DNA of 64,000 nt. It comes from Lepraria neglecta. Its lineage: Eukaryota > Ascomycota > Lecanoromycetes > Lecanorales > Stereocaulaceae. This document shows positions 34,501-44,353 of the stretch, one piece after another. A program made the position numbers and the translations under genes. Positions within the stretch are counted from its first letter, which is position 1. The number at the start of each line of letters is the position of its first letter. Where the stretch lies: the NCBI GenBank assembly GCA_033220425.1, contig CM065646.1, positions 3,107,501 through 3,171,500 of the forward strand, given 5' to 3'. The notes beneath the pieces are model-generated. The model saw only the letters and a program-made list of their open reading frames with translations, had not been told where the DNA came from and searched no databases.

Positions 34501-37500
34501 ACAACTTCCCGGATAAGACACTCACGCCTAAATATGAAACAGGAAACAAGAACGCCCTCATCGGTCTGGGACCTTTTGGGACACGGTACAGTGACACCTT
34601 CGATACTACTCCTTTGCCAACCGGAACATGCTTTCATGGAAGGACCATTGTAGGAAGCGGCCTCTTTGCCAAAAGCCTGAAGCTTGCGGAACCAAATCTG
34701 CTCGACAGCCCAAGAGGCTTTGCTGTATGGACTCATGGAAATAGAACTTTCAGATGGGGCCCTTGGAACGATACCGTGTCTTCTGAGTTTGGAGACGTGA
34801 TGGCCTTGATCAGTCAAGCTGTACAAATTGCAATCGGGCAGGGGCAATGGACACTTGGTACTTCGCCTTTTGGGCAAGCCATCTCTATGCTGAAAGAGGT
34901 TGTACAATACTTCTCCGATCACTTAAGCTTCCTCGATTCTGTCGATAGAATCTCGTTTCTACAACGATGCAAGAGTTTGACATGTACTCTCCAGGCCGAG
35001 GATACTGGTCAAAATCCGGACAGCAACACCAGTGTGACCCAAGCACCAATCGACCAACGCGTGAACTCTCAAATTCTAGCAAACACACTCAGCTCCGTAC
35101 TCTTAAATCAATTGCGTCTAGTTGCAGCCCATAAGCTTGTACCACGGCCGCTGCAGGATGAAGTGTGCTCGTTAACGCGAAAAGCCACTCAACAGACTCT
35201 AGGTCAAGCATTGAAGGGAGACCTTGGGGCGATCGATACTTGTCTATCACGCTTCAAACAGTCAGACGGCCCCAATATCACCATTGGAGAAGAAGAACAT
35301 TCCATTCAAGCGATTGTCGTTGCACAGCATGTACTTGGCCAAGACTCGAATGGTAAGACGAATGCCTGGGAAGTTCTGCAGATAGATGTGCCGGCAAAAT
35401 CCTCGAATGGCATCTTCGATATCCAACTTCTTGAGCGATCCTGGAAACGATTGTTCATTTTGTTGCCCTTCTTCGAATTTGATGCTGAAGGAACACTTGA
35501 GACTGGTCGACGGTTCAAAGTCGCATTCGACAATTGGGCATTAGTGAAAAGGATGATCGGCCCAGTGCTGGAAGCTTCGTTAGACGATCCTCGGGGCCAA
35601 CCGTCAAGCTTCAATGTGTACTGCCGTGCTCTCTTCGGGCGCTGCCTTCAGCTGATCAATGGTTGGGGCTGGCGAAGATGTGAGGCGATCATCGGAACGC
35701 TCTTTGACTTTTTCGCTCGCAATAATTTAGCACATCTAAGGAACGAAGAGAGCCATGGTTCCCCGCCCTTCTTAGCACGATTGGATACCAGTCCAGCCCT
35801 AGTAGCAGAGCCGGGAGATCGATGCTTCCACATCTTGTTGAAGATCATAGGCAGTGGTGTCAGATATATGCGAAGATCATACCCTGAGAAAAAGATTCGA
35901 GACTTAGTATGGCGACTGATGCCAAACCACGACCGCTTTCATCCCAAAGAAGAAGCCATTCGTCAGGAGGATCTTGATGCGTTACGAAATCACCACGATC
36001 TGCTCTGCACATTATACTGGGCGTCACCTCCAAGCTGCAGGCCACGGCTGAACGTCATCCGCAACCTTGTCCAATTGGAGACCTCGCACCGAGAAGCCTG
36101 TCACATCAACATCAGAGCTTGGATCAACCTCACCACTTTCCAGCTGTCGACAGAAGAGCCAGTTGACAGTCTCGAGCCATTCGCTGAGTGGCATGATGAC
36201 CTCTTAGGCCAAATACTTCGGCAACACGCTCTTGCTCGAACGGAAGCAGAGGATCAAGTTAGGTCAGCACAGTATGCCGGAGGCCTTACAGTTTCCAAAG
36301 AGCTCCTGGAGTCGACTATAGCAGGGAACCAACGGCAAGTGGAGGCAATACTCAGTGATGCCCTCGTGTGTCTCAAGCTGGTCATCGAGGCTGCGCGAGA
36401 TGAAAAGGCTGCTGCCATGCTTATGTCCCCAACACTGACGAAAGTGTTTGAGCTGTTTGATGCCAGAAGGCCACAAGCCAACAAGGTTATAAAACAAGCT
36501 CTGGACGTGATGTCTGCATACACAAGCCAAAGCATGACCCAACGGTCAAATGCTCGTGACGAAAATGATGACAGCCAAGACTACGGAGACTGGCCAGCGA
36601 TGGACGAAGACGTTGATGAGATAACCATGGCAGTTAACGAAACCGACTCATCGCCATTGCAGAACTTCCAAGAGCCCTTGAGACATCTTCTCTCTAACTG
36701 TTTTGGATCTGATATTGTTCCTGATAACTCAGTACTACTCAAATTGGTCGATGTTTGGATTGCTGGCGCCCAGGTGCTCGTTCGTAGACGGACGAGGTCC
36801 TGGGCTGACTATGTTGGTCGCTTCGGGAATGACTCGTGGAGCTCTCTGAGAGATACTGAGCAGACCCGTAAGTATACTGCGTATTATCTTGCCACCCTGC
36901 TCGAGAAGGACAACAACATTTATCGTGAACACCAAACATTCTTCTTGACGTCTTGGATCGGTTCCCTGGTCGAGCGCGAATCACTACTCAAATTTCAGCA
37001 TCGACTCACAGAGGCTTTATTGAATGCCGATTCTGACAATCCAATAGCTAAGAACTTGCCTTTCTGGGCTGATTCAACAACTGGACGCTTTCAGATAACG
37101 GCTGCTGAGTTCTCGGAGCGTAGGCTGTCTATCATCTCCAGTGTGTTGTCAAATATGCGCGTCTCTTCAGAACAGGCTGTTTTCGATCCGTCCTTCAACT
37201 CAACGCAGCTACGGCAAGGATACAAAGATCTGTTGAAGCATCTGATGGCTACCATGAAGCACAACTATCAAGAGCTCGGTCAGGGATCAAATGTGCGAGG
37301 AGCTTACGTCGACTTTATTCACCGAGTGGTGGAGCTCCTGCAACAGCATACTTCAACTGTCTGCCCTATTGATCGCTTCTTCACAGATAATGGTGCCTTT
37401 CCTCTGCCTGCTACGGATCCAACATACGTTGTAGGCCAGCTTAAGAATTATGCTCTCCGGCTCCAAGACCCTAGGACACTGAAGCAACTTGCAGTCTTCC

Positions 37501-38372
37501 TACAGTCAGTATCTGAGAGGGCTGCGGTCGATGGCCAGCAACCTTATCTTGTGGGCCAGCTTTACGCTGCCATGTCAAATGCTTTCGAAGACGGCGTAGC
37601 TGCTAGGCCAACATTGCGCTCCTTCCTCGTCAAAGCCACCACGCCTGCATACATTGAATTAGCGTTCGGACAGGATAGCGGCTGGATACTTGCGCTACCG
37701 TATCTGCAAGCTTTACAGAGAGTTTTCAGTGAGCTTCTCATGGACCTTGATGGCACCAATGTCAACAGTGTCGCAGCTGTGACATCTTCTGTTACTGTCT
37801 TCCTGGACTCGGTACGGCAATCTTTCGGGACACTTCTTTACTCATCGAGGCTCTTCGAGTTCCCGTGGATTCTGAAGACACTGTCCGCCTGTTACGAAGC
37901 TATCACGGCGCTACTTCCCATTTTAGACTACCTCGTTCGCCTTTCTGGTCCTATCAATCGCGCGGTGAAAGACGTCGCGTTCCTCAAATCGTTCGCAATC
38001 TACACTGCGACTATACTCCCAGATCCTTTTGACCCTGACAGGGAGGCGCTGGCGCCAGAAAGAGATAGTGTCGACGACCCCCCATACGCAGACATACGTG
38101 GCTTTGCTACTCAAGAGCTCAAAGACACTCTGGTCAAGAATTGGGCATACCATGGTACGCAATGGTATGTCACCCGAGGTTCCAACCGGAGGGAAGTTGT
38201 AGTCCATATTGGATTGAAGGAAGAGGAACAGCAGCACTTGTGTGATGTGCTCGATGACTTCTTTATATGTTTGAGATCGATGCCTGCGCTAGGTGATGAA
38301 AATGACCAAGAATTTGCGCTGGAGAGAAAATCAGGACCCCTTGTCAATGGGATGGATATGTTGGTCTTTTAA
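31596..38372 (+). CDS. mus7: Mus7/MMS22 family DNA repair protein
   Basis: This single-exon gene encodes 2,258 residues of the Mus7/Mms22 family. Family members help forks recover from damage and collapse, in yeast together with the Rtt101-Mms1 ubiquitin ligase. The start at 31596 gives MAEWKARGYVVDSDEEDDSQ, the usual acidic start with an SDEEDDS patch. The first ~1,000 residues are low-complexity and charged, with many SQ/TQ sites that could be checkpoint-kinase targets. The structured family region begins near residue 990 (KNALIGLGPFGTRYSDTFDT, then GLFAKSL) and runs to the C-terminus, through ENDDSQDYGDWPAMDEDVDE and QLKNYALRLQDPRTLKQLAV. No stop or frameshift breaks it over 6.8 kb. Its 3' neighbour is a P450 relic. 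Confidence 0.93.
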   Translation: MAEWKARGYVVDSDEEDDSQNTLFLISASQNAFLNVDDAGDVVGNQVQDGEADAEEQTVVTSGNGIGEKEPEKVDIDDEEKATASPGHVEQEEQDIQDSDERGAVMKTGQTQYGVLSDHEDIDELQQDHYKATASAQLEAGFLQGFRNSTNQRQTISSSQDHERPARFASSSPLSGGSLGTQGRLPSVKVIVPTLKTQDSLADNSTDGEPDTPSPGRRIDQPNPTEPPTHGLTEPSRGTRNLRHRNPIQLHPYQIESEKYRQILKARGMKPLRIAQMEAEAASARREESQNLAYTAEESQINDVESGLEETGLSSPLRTQDSLTDSTMNAKDIFIFGDDDLPDVQTLLSNPPRKYIDNGYKRRKVTAPSFKIPPGFNLDNLPSKLAHRSSPLLEDDDIMFDVPPSPPHSGSQTPLEATRPSRPQFRRPRRTSSPALPTPVTSSVPPRRAVLDVSEDEESDHVSHGRSRPSSRVEMSDSSGSSSGNDSSHELQRAQRKIRGVLPASWLKLDLKIRSKKSGNMPEGRAILSPESGEYQRGVAWPVGTGGSKSPDLPKSQHGLIELSDEEDSVSQNDGIRQPLDKRPNNNSNDDDDDDEALMTGRLGEAMEDDRIDAMVPSTARPRARHRNEKKRQTKIRDFGSHPPTVPQSLPKKSRSHRPRQPKITDRFDRGHRRKPVFRPPRLSILDAPAMRIGSATPVPPFLKIASRTARSRQDKGRHSPSRKYLRLATKDDDYDASQTLRDWREGTIAPAPNDRIDTIGVRKPLYPRSANSQLPPITSDTAKKTEESRTPPSRSSHSRQQFRSTRPRKLQASLDHPAERQFGGRPGSSGGLEAARAHQSADKPKKRGYIVSNLRADNDSRPAMLESQREDEDGVRAQLVFERDLSRINHFDDGSGLPNVLRFFEEEGRRSATGNHTKVNHAREPQRITKAQPPTRKLIPHWSRKRRPQQVDVSASWSRHSSTSIALDNFPDKTLTPKYETGNKNALIGLGPFGTRYSDTFDTTPLPTGTCFHGRTIVGSGLFAKSLKLAEPNLLDSPRGFAVWTHGNRTFRWGPWNDTVSSEFGDVMALISQAVQIAIGQGQWTLGTSPFGQAISMLKEVVQYFSDHLSFLDSVDRISFLQRCKSLTCTLQAEDTGQNPDSNTSVTQAPIDQRVNSQILANTLSSVLLNQLRLVAAHKLVPRPLQDEVCSLTRKATQQTLGQALKGDLGAIDTCLSRFKQSDGPNITIGEEEHSIQAIVVAQHVLGQDSNGKTNAWEVLQIDVPAKSSNGIFDIQLLERSWKRLFILLPFFEFDAEGTLETGRRFKVAFDNWALVKRMIGPVLEASLDDPRGQPSSFNVYCRALFGRCLQLINGWGWRRCEAIIGTLFDFFARNNLAHLRNEESHGSPPFLARLDTSPALVAEPGDRCFHILLKIIGSGVRYMRRSYPEKKIRDLVWRLMPNHDRFHPKEEAIRQEDLDALRNHHDLLCTLYWASPPSCRPRLNVIRNLVQLETSHREACHINIRAWINLTTFQLSTEEPVDSLEPFAEWHDDLLGQILRQHALARTEAEDQVRSAQYAGGLTVSKELLESTIAGNQRQVEAILSDALVCLKLVIEAARDEKAAAMLMSPTLTKVFELFDARRPQANKVIKQALDVMSAYTSQSMTQRSNARDENDDSQDYGDWPAMDEDVDEITMAVNETDSSPLQNFQEPLRHLLSNCFGSDIVPDNSVLLKLVDVWIAGAQVLVRRRTRSWADYVGRFGNDSWSSLRDTEQTRKYTAYYLATLLEKDNNIYREHQTFFLTSWIGSLVERESLLKFQHRLTEALLNADSDNPIAKNLPFWADSTTGRFQITAAEFSERRLSIISSVLSNMRVSSEQAVFDPSFNSTQLRQGYKDLLKHLMATMKHNYQELGQGSNVRGAYVDFIHRVVELLQQHTSTVCPIDRFFTDNGAFPLPATDPTYVVGQLKNYALRLQDPRTLKQLAVFLQSVSERAAVDGQQPYLVGQLYAAMSNAFEDGVAARPTLRSFLVKATTPAYIELAFGQDSGWILALPYLQALQRVFSELLMDLDGTNVNSVAAVTSSVTVFLDSVRQSFGTLLYSSRLFEFPWILKTLSACYEAITALLPILDYLVRLSGPINRAVKDVAFLKSFAIYTATILPDPFDPDREALAPERDSVDDPPYADIRGFATQELKDTLVKNWAYHGTQWYVTRGSNRREVVVHIGLKEEEQQHLCDVLDDFFICLRSMPALGDENDQEFALERKSGPLVNGMDMLVF

Positions 38373-38656
38373 AACCAAGACACTTAAAGGATATGGTAGA
38401 AAGGATGATTGGATTCACGTGTATGATGAAGTGTATGTGATTAGCGGTATTATCAAACGTTAAACACTAGGAAAGCTCGTATCAAATCCATTGCCAAGCG
38501 GGCCATAGTATTGAGCTATCGTGATAGAAAATAACCTAGACACTACACGGATGACCCAAGGGTCCTCCAAGTGAGATCTTCAATATCCAGCGTAAATTAA
38601 ATACAGAAAAAGACCACATCTGCAAAACCGTGAATTTCCAAAACGCTCCCGGCGTT

Positions 38657-40981
38657 CTATCTGTATGATTGTACCCATTCTCCTCCTTTTGGTGATAGGG
38701 CGGGCTCGCTGGTGTCTTTCAACCTAGGCCGAAATCCCTGTACGCTTCCTCGTTTCCGGAACAAGACTGTTGAGGACTCGTAGAGCATCTGGAACGTCTC
38801 CCAGAACCATTTGTACGATCCCGGCTCAAGTTCTAGCTGGAATTCATAATCGGTAATCAAGTGCGCAAGAGCCATCTTGATGACAAGAGCGCCATGTCAT
38901 CTACCTGGACTGCAAGTTCTCTTGTTAGCAAAATGTCCCTTAACACGAGCGAGAGGGTATTGCAATTACCAGACTTTGGACTTTGGACCCAATTCCCCAG
39001 ATGGGGAAGTCTTTCGAAGCGTCGGTAAATACTGTCCCTCTCAATTCATTATCTGCTGACCCCGAAGTAGTACATTGGTGGGTTTTGAAGAAGCGCAGAC
39101 CGTCGAATGTATTGGCTTTGGGGTATTTGGATTCATTGTGCATGATTTCCTAGGCTGGCACTCATGCTATTTCACCGACTGTTGCGTGAAGTCCGCGGTT
39201 GGAGAAGATGAAGGGTCTGAGCGCCTTGGGTCGGATTGACACTGTTGAAACTGTTAGTCAGTGCAGTTTTTTTTCCGCTCAAGTAGATGCTTTGCTTACT
39301 TTTGTCCAAAAAGTTAAGTCTCACGGACTCTTTGATGAAACTGTCGGGGATTGGTAGCTGGTTTATGTTTTCGCAGTTCAGGGTCCCGATGCTTTGGACT
39401 TCGTCGTATATCATATCGGCGAATTCTGGGCGTGCGCATAGCTCTAGGAACAAGAAGTGAAGATTCTTGCCTCAGTCAGTACACGAGGAGCTCGAGGTGG
39501 AATGCTGGGACCTTACTATCCATAGTTGATGTGAGGCAGCAAACCAAACTCCAATGATGGCTTGTATAATCTGACTATGTGTCCAATAGCTCGACTCTGC
39601 TGAGACTCCGACCATATTGTGAAATAGTATCACCTATCAACTCTTAATCAAACTTTGGAAGATGTGCCTCATGTAGGGACAGAGCATACCGATTTCAGGG
39701 CTTCGGCTTCCTTCCAGCCATCTTGTTTCGATTCTGCTGCACAGTATAATCGGTCAAATAGAACATCACGTGCACGACCCTTCTTTATGATCAACGAGTG
39801 GACGAAGCTGTCCTGTCTTAGTATAAAATCCGATGAAAAGGTGGAGAAAGAGACCCACGATTGTAGGAAGACTGGGACGACTTGTCTGGCCCCCCCCCGA
39901 ACGCTACTGTATCATCACAGTAGCAGAACATGGCGGACGAGAAAGCGGGTTCTTCGCCTGAACGATCGTCAGTTTTTAAGATTATTTCCTTGACAGGCAA
40001 CCATACATAGCTTCTCTCCGAAGAAATAGGCTCCCAACATCCCGGTAGCAAAGTCCCGCATGATAGGGGCTTTTCTGATAGGATTCCAGTCTGAAAGATT
40101 CATCAATAGGCACCTAGTAGCTTCCGGGAATGCTTGAGACCATCAATTTTAATCTGAGGACAAACCAAATTATTGATTGTCTTCCTTAGCCTTGCTTATA
40201 GGTATGACTGGAGAGCACTGAGCTGTGGCAGACCGTTGATGCGAATAGTTCGAGCAAAAAGCCGATATCGCAAGTTTTTTTGCTCGTTAGGATCACACTG
40301 AATCCCGGTGTTGCTCATGGTGTGTTTGAAGCCGAAGATCTAATGGCAATGAGTCAAGAGGTAGCCGATCGGAGAGTGGCCACTGAAATCTGCGTATACA
40401 GCTCGCTGGGATAGCTCTAGAGCTTCGCTTAGCTCTTGCATAGCATCTGGTGATCGTATAATGACTGGCTTTCGTCTCCCAAAAGGTTTGTAGTATCTTC
40501 TTGATCGCTTGATATCCTTAGGTCAAGGTCTGAAGCGGCTGAGTTGATGAGCCTTACGAAATCATGAATGATGGTCCCAATGCGGCTTGTATGGAACGAG
40601 AAATGCTGGTTCCATGAGTACTCGAGCCAAACTGATGTTCGCGAACTGAAAGACCTTAAACAAACTTAGCCATCTGTGTAGTTCAATTGGCCTTTGTAAG
40701 CCTCCAACTTACTGGGTGATAGAAAACATAAAGCTCGCATGCTAAGCCAGACAAGAGAAACATTGCGAACAAGGTCGTAAGAAGTCCATCTATTGCTGGC
40801 CTGTTCTCTCCAAATCTGTCCATATTCTTGTCAAGACAATTGCAAAGACTAATAGAATGGTTATCATTAAAATTGGGAGAATTGTGAGTTTCCTCAACAA
40901 GCAAATATCAGTATGTTGAGAAGGTGAACGGCAAAGGGAGGAAATGCTCTTCCCACCAGTCTTCCTCACCTTGTCCATCAT
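38657..40981 (-). pseudogene. Cytochrome P450, broken
   Basis: P450s oxidise small molecules and are common in fungal secondary-metabolite loci. The relic reads from about 40981 to 38657 on the minus strand. It shows a hydrophobic N-terminal anchor near 40850, then pieces with SPDAMQELSEALELSQRAVY, GIQCDPNEQKNLRYRLFART and INGLPQLSALQSYL. Further on are ELCARPEFADMIYDEVQS, the K-helix ExxR in FIKESVRLN, FPIWGIGSK before the heme loop, and MALAHLITDYEFQLE as the C-terminal helix. The order is that of one complete P450 of about 500 residues. Many stops and frame changes interrupt it, too many to be explained by introns alone, and the heme-cysteine region is not intact. Several stops fit TGG or CAG origins. 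Confidence 0.85.
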
Positions 40982-42128
40982 CTCGGCAAGTCATCCTTGC
41001 TAGCATGTCGGTGGCTTACATCATCAGTGGCCAGCTCAGACAACGAAAACTGCAATACACCATCCACTAGGTTGATGATACACCAATATAGCGTATTTGT
41101 AAAGGCAAGGTAGGATCACCGCATGCAATTGGTCACGCTCTTGGAGGGTAAGCTGAGAAGCTGACGTCTAGCGCAGAAGATCAATGAATGGAGGCCGAGG
41201 TCTCCTCGAAGACGAGTCTGGTATGTCTCGACTTGGTGTAGGAATAAAGCCTCCGCTGGAAATCCTTCAAGCCGCAGGGCGCAGGATCTGCGTGATGCCT
41301 GCATGCGGAGTGCATTATGTTGACGGTGAATGGTGCGCATCAGGCCTCACAGCCATTTGTCATGTGAATCTTATTCGTATGTGTGGCGAATCCTATTCGT
41401 ATGTGTGGCGAATTCTAGCTGCATGCATTAAAAAACGTTGCCGACCAATTGTAGATCTTTTCCCCTGACTCTTTTAACCCGAGCTCTAAAGTAGCCCCTA
41501 AAGCAGTATCCGCTTTTAAGTCCGGCATGGAGATTTACAAATCTGGTAGCTGACTTACGAATGCCTTCCCCATTTGTAGAGGCCCAAAAGCCACCTAAAC
41601 AGCTTCAGGAGTCTTACATTAGCTGCGCACTGAAGTAACTCGCGTCGGTCTGTTGAGTTCCCCAACCAATCAGAAAAACCCCCGCCAACAAATTCTGTAG
41701 ATAGTCTTACTGTCGCCAGTATTCCGCTATTTTTGAAACCTCGCTGTGAGCCGGGATTTCACATTCGTCAAATGCTTGCTGTCGTCGAGACCTCGCTGTT
41801 GACGAGACTCTTGCTGTTGATAGATGACTGACTCTCAAAGCGACGGCTAAATGTCGGGCCAATTAATGGAGGCTGTATGCAGGCTCCCGATATCGCCCCA
41901 CTGATGCATATAGAGCCTCGTACTACAGGACACAGATGCATGTGCACAAATGAAGCTGAGTCTGGCATCGGGGCGATCGGCATTACCGTGGCAACTTCCG
42001 TTCTCAATGCTACGACTACCTGACAGCCCTGCATGAACAGTGAACCTTCTTGTATACAAACCAATCTTCGTGCCTGGGAAGGGCAACACAATTCTTTATG
42101 CTCTAGCACTGCTGCCATTGTCGCCATC
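40982..42128. other. Gene-poor spacer with a short tandem duplication
   Basis: No gene is supported between the P450 relic and the 3-beta-HSD relic, which are divergent, so their former promoters lie here. A 22-base tandem duplication at 41372-41412 is the only clear structure. Confidence 0.4.
41372..41412. repeat. Tandem duplication, period 22
   Basis: The 19-base block TATTCGTATGTGTGGCGAA occurs twice, at 41372-41390 and 41394-41412, separated by three bases. The identical copies indicate a recent slippage or duplication. No function is evident. Confidence 0.9.
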
Positions 42129-43249
42129 ATGAGTTCGAAATCAGCTCCAACAGCCCTTGGTCCGGCACTAGTCATCGGCGGATGTGGTTTCGTGGGATTT
42201 CACAACGTCGACGCTCTGCTGAAGGATCCTACTTGCGGGCCAGTGTCAGTCATCAGTCGCAACCCCAATTTGAATCGCTATGAAGCGGTAGCCTATTGCA
42301 CAGGTGACGTTGGCAACTTGGATGAGATCTGAAAGCTTCTGGCAAACATCAAGCCTCGCGTTATCTTCCACGCTGCCTCGCCTCGCGCAGATGACCCCAC
42401 AGTCGAACCAGGCGACCATCTCAAGATCAGCGTTGAAGGCACAAAGAATGTGCTCATCTGCGCCACCGAGTCTCCTACGGTCAAAGAACTCGTCTACACT
42501 TCTACCTGCGCTGTCTCGAAGGGCTACCAGCATTTCAACATCGACGAAACTACGCCGCTCTGGGAGGAGAACTCGAAAACGATAGCATATTTCAAAGCCA
42601 AAGTTCTCGCGGATACTCTCATTCACGAAGCAAATTCCCTACTAGACCGTCAAGGTAGATGCCTGCCCACTGCCACGCTTCGCCTCGCTTTGGTGTACGA
42701 AGAGCGAGATAACCAATTTATCACTGGTATGCTAAAGACTGCAGGGGAAGGGCAGACGAAGATACAACTCGCGGCCAACGAAGGCCTCGCCAAGCCCACC
42801 CATGTCGGAAAAATCGCTACAGCGCACCTTCTAGCTGCAAAGAAGCTCTTAGAATCAGAGAGTGGCTCCTTGGATCCGAAGGTCGACGGCGAAGCCTTCC
42901 ACATAACAGATGGAGACCCACAGCCCCTCTGAACCTTTCTCAAATGATCTGGCGCACTGCAGGCGACAAGATCACTCCCGACCAAGTCATAACCATCTCC
43001 GGGTGGCTTGCCCTATCCATTGCTCATGGAATCGTCAATTCCACGACGGAAAGAACGCATAGGTTGCGACAGACAAATCCAAGTTCGAGCGGAAGTCCGA
43101 TAATATTCAGCATTGATAATCATACTACGACTGTCATAGCCAACGACTTCGTCCCTGTGGTAGGTAAATTGGATTTCATGGCGTCTCGCCCTCTGGGGCG
43201 ATCAGGCCCTGTTTCGTGTGAGAAACTACTAAGCGGTGTTCGCTTGTAA
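42129..43249 (+). pseudogene. 3-beta-HSD/NSDHL-like sterol or steroid dehydrogenase, broken
   Basis: The relic belongs to the extended short-chain dehydrogenases of the 3-beta-hydroxysteroid dehydrogenase type, related to Erg26. The NAD-binding loop GGCGFVGFHNV is at the start. It is followed by PRVIFHAASP, the catalytic serine in LVYTSTCAV, YFKAK as the YxxxK pair, and THVGKIATAHLLAAK. A later piece, MIWRTAGDKITPDQVITISG, continues the family in another frame, and the last part is unrecognisable. About three interruptions are seen and none looks like an intron. As an extra Erg26-like paralogue in a row of oxidative relics, it probably served a terpenoid or steroid-like pathway rather than ergosterol synthesis. 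Confidence 0.85.
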
Positions 43250-43339
43250 AACAGCTTCCAAACGAGACGGAAGTGGTCTCGATTGGGGTGAGTTGCTGCC
43301 AACTTGATTGACTGCGTCAGCTTGAAAGTTTCTCACTGG

Positions 43340-44353
43340 ACTTACACCATCAGGCTGGGCAGCGATCAGATGTCCTCGTTACAGCCATTGGCAAACCGGG
43401 AGACTTGTATTGGATGCGAGCACGACAGCCAGATTTCTGCAGTTTTGTCCTACAGCCCTTCGGTCTTGCAGGTCAGTCCCATTTTAGGCCCACCAGCTTG
43501 GAATTCCATAGCTCACATCCTTACTTCAGCCATATACTATGACGGAGCCGATACCAATCAGATACCAGCGAGTGCCCCGCCACAACAGTTCCTGACTCCG
43601 GTGTTGAATAAATGCGTCAATGTAAGTCGCTCGTTTCTGCGCTTTGGCTTAGCTGCATTGTTCACATGGTTCGTTGGATCCTTTAGAGTCCACAATTCCC
43701 TCATATTAGGTTACACCTGACCTAGGTACCGACGCTATGCTCGTTCTATACATGTCGTTGAAATTGAACTCGACAGGGCATACATTATACTAGATGAATG
43801 TAGGTTCTTCGGCCACGACCTCCTCTCCCGTAGCATCGCTGACAGAAAATGAAACAGGGCCAATCATACGTAACCCCTCTCATGGAGTAGAACAGCTCCT
43901 CGTGTTTCAAATTGGACCAACTCGCAACATTCCCAGATTCCGAGGCGACTTCAACGACCAATCCTAACCCAATCCTTCTCTACATCCTCCGGCTCCACCT
44001 TCGATCCCGAGAGAAACGTCTACAACTTTGCCAAAAATAAAAGCATCCGCATCATCATGAATAGCAACGTTCACTTCGGGCACCGAACGCATCTCAACGG
44101 GCAACAGATGTTCGTTCTGGCAGTGGGGACCGGCAGTTGGGACGGTAAGGTTGTAAACCCTGAGATTCCGCAGCGAAGAGACACACAGCTACTGCCTGCC
44201 AATGGGTATCTGGTGATTCAGCTTACAGGAGACAATCCGGGTGTTTGGCCGTTACATTGCCATATAGCTTGGCACTTGTCGGCGGGTATGTTAATCAACC
44301 TAGTCTTGCTGCCTGATGAGTTGGAGCGGATGGAGATTCTGGAAGCTCTGTAG
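43340..44353 (+). pseudogene. Multicopper oxidase (laccase-like), 5' truncated and broken
   Basis: The frames cover the second and third cupredoxin domains of a laccase-like oxidase. Early pieces carry DVLVTAIGKPGDLYWMRARQ and an AIYYDGADTNQIPASAPPQQ segment. The last frame (44057-44353) ends with FVLAVGTGSWDG, NPEIPQRRDTQLLPANGYLV and WPLHCHIAWHLSAGM, the C-terminal copper-binding block including the HCHIxWH triad. The usual upstream HPxHxHGH block is not intact, and the N-terminal domain with the first copper sites is missing. So this is a decayed remnant. It follows the dehydrogenase relic directly, in the same direction. Confidence 0.82.
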
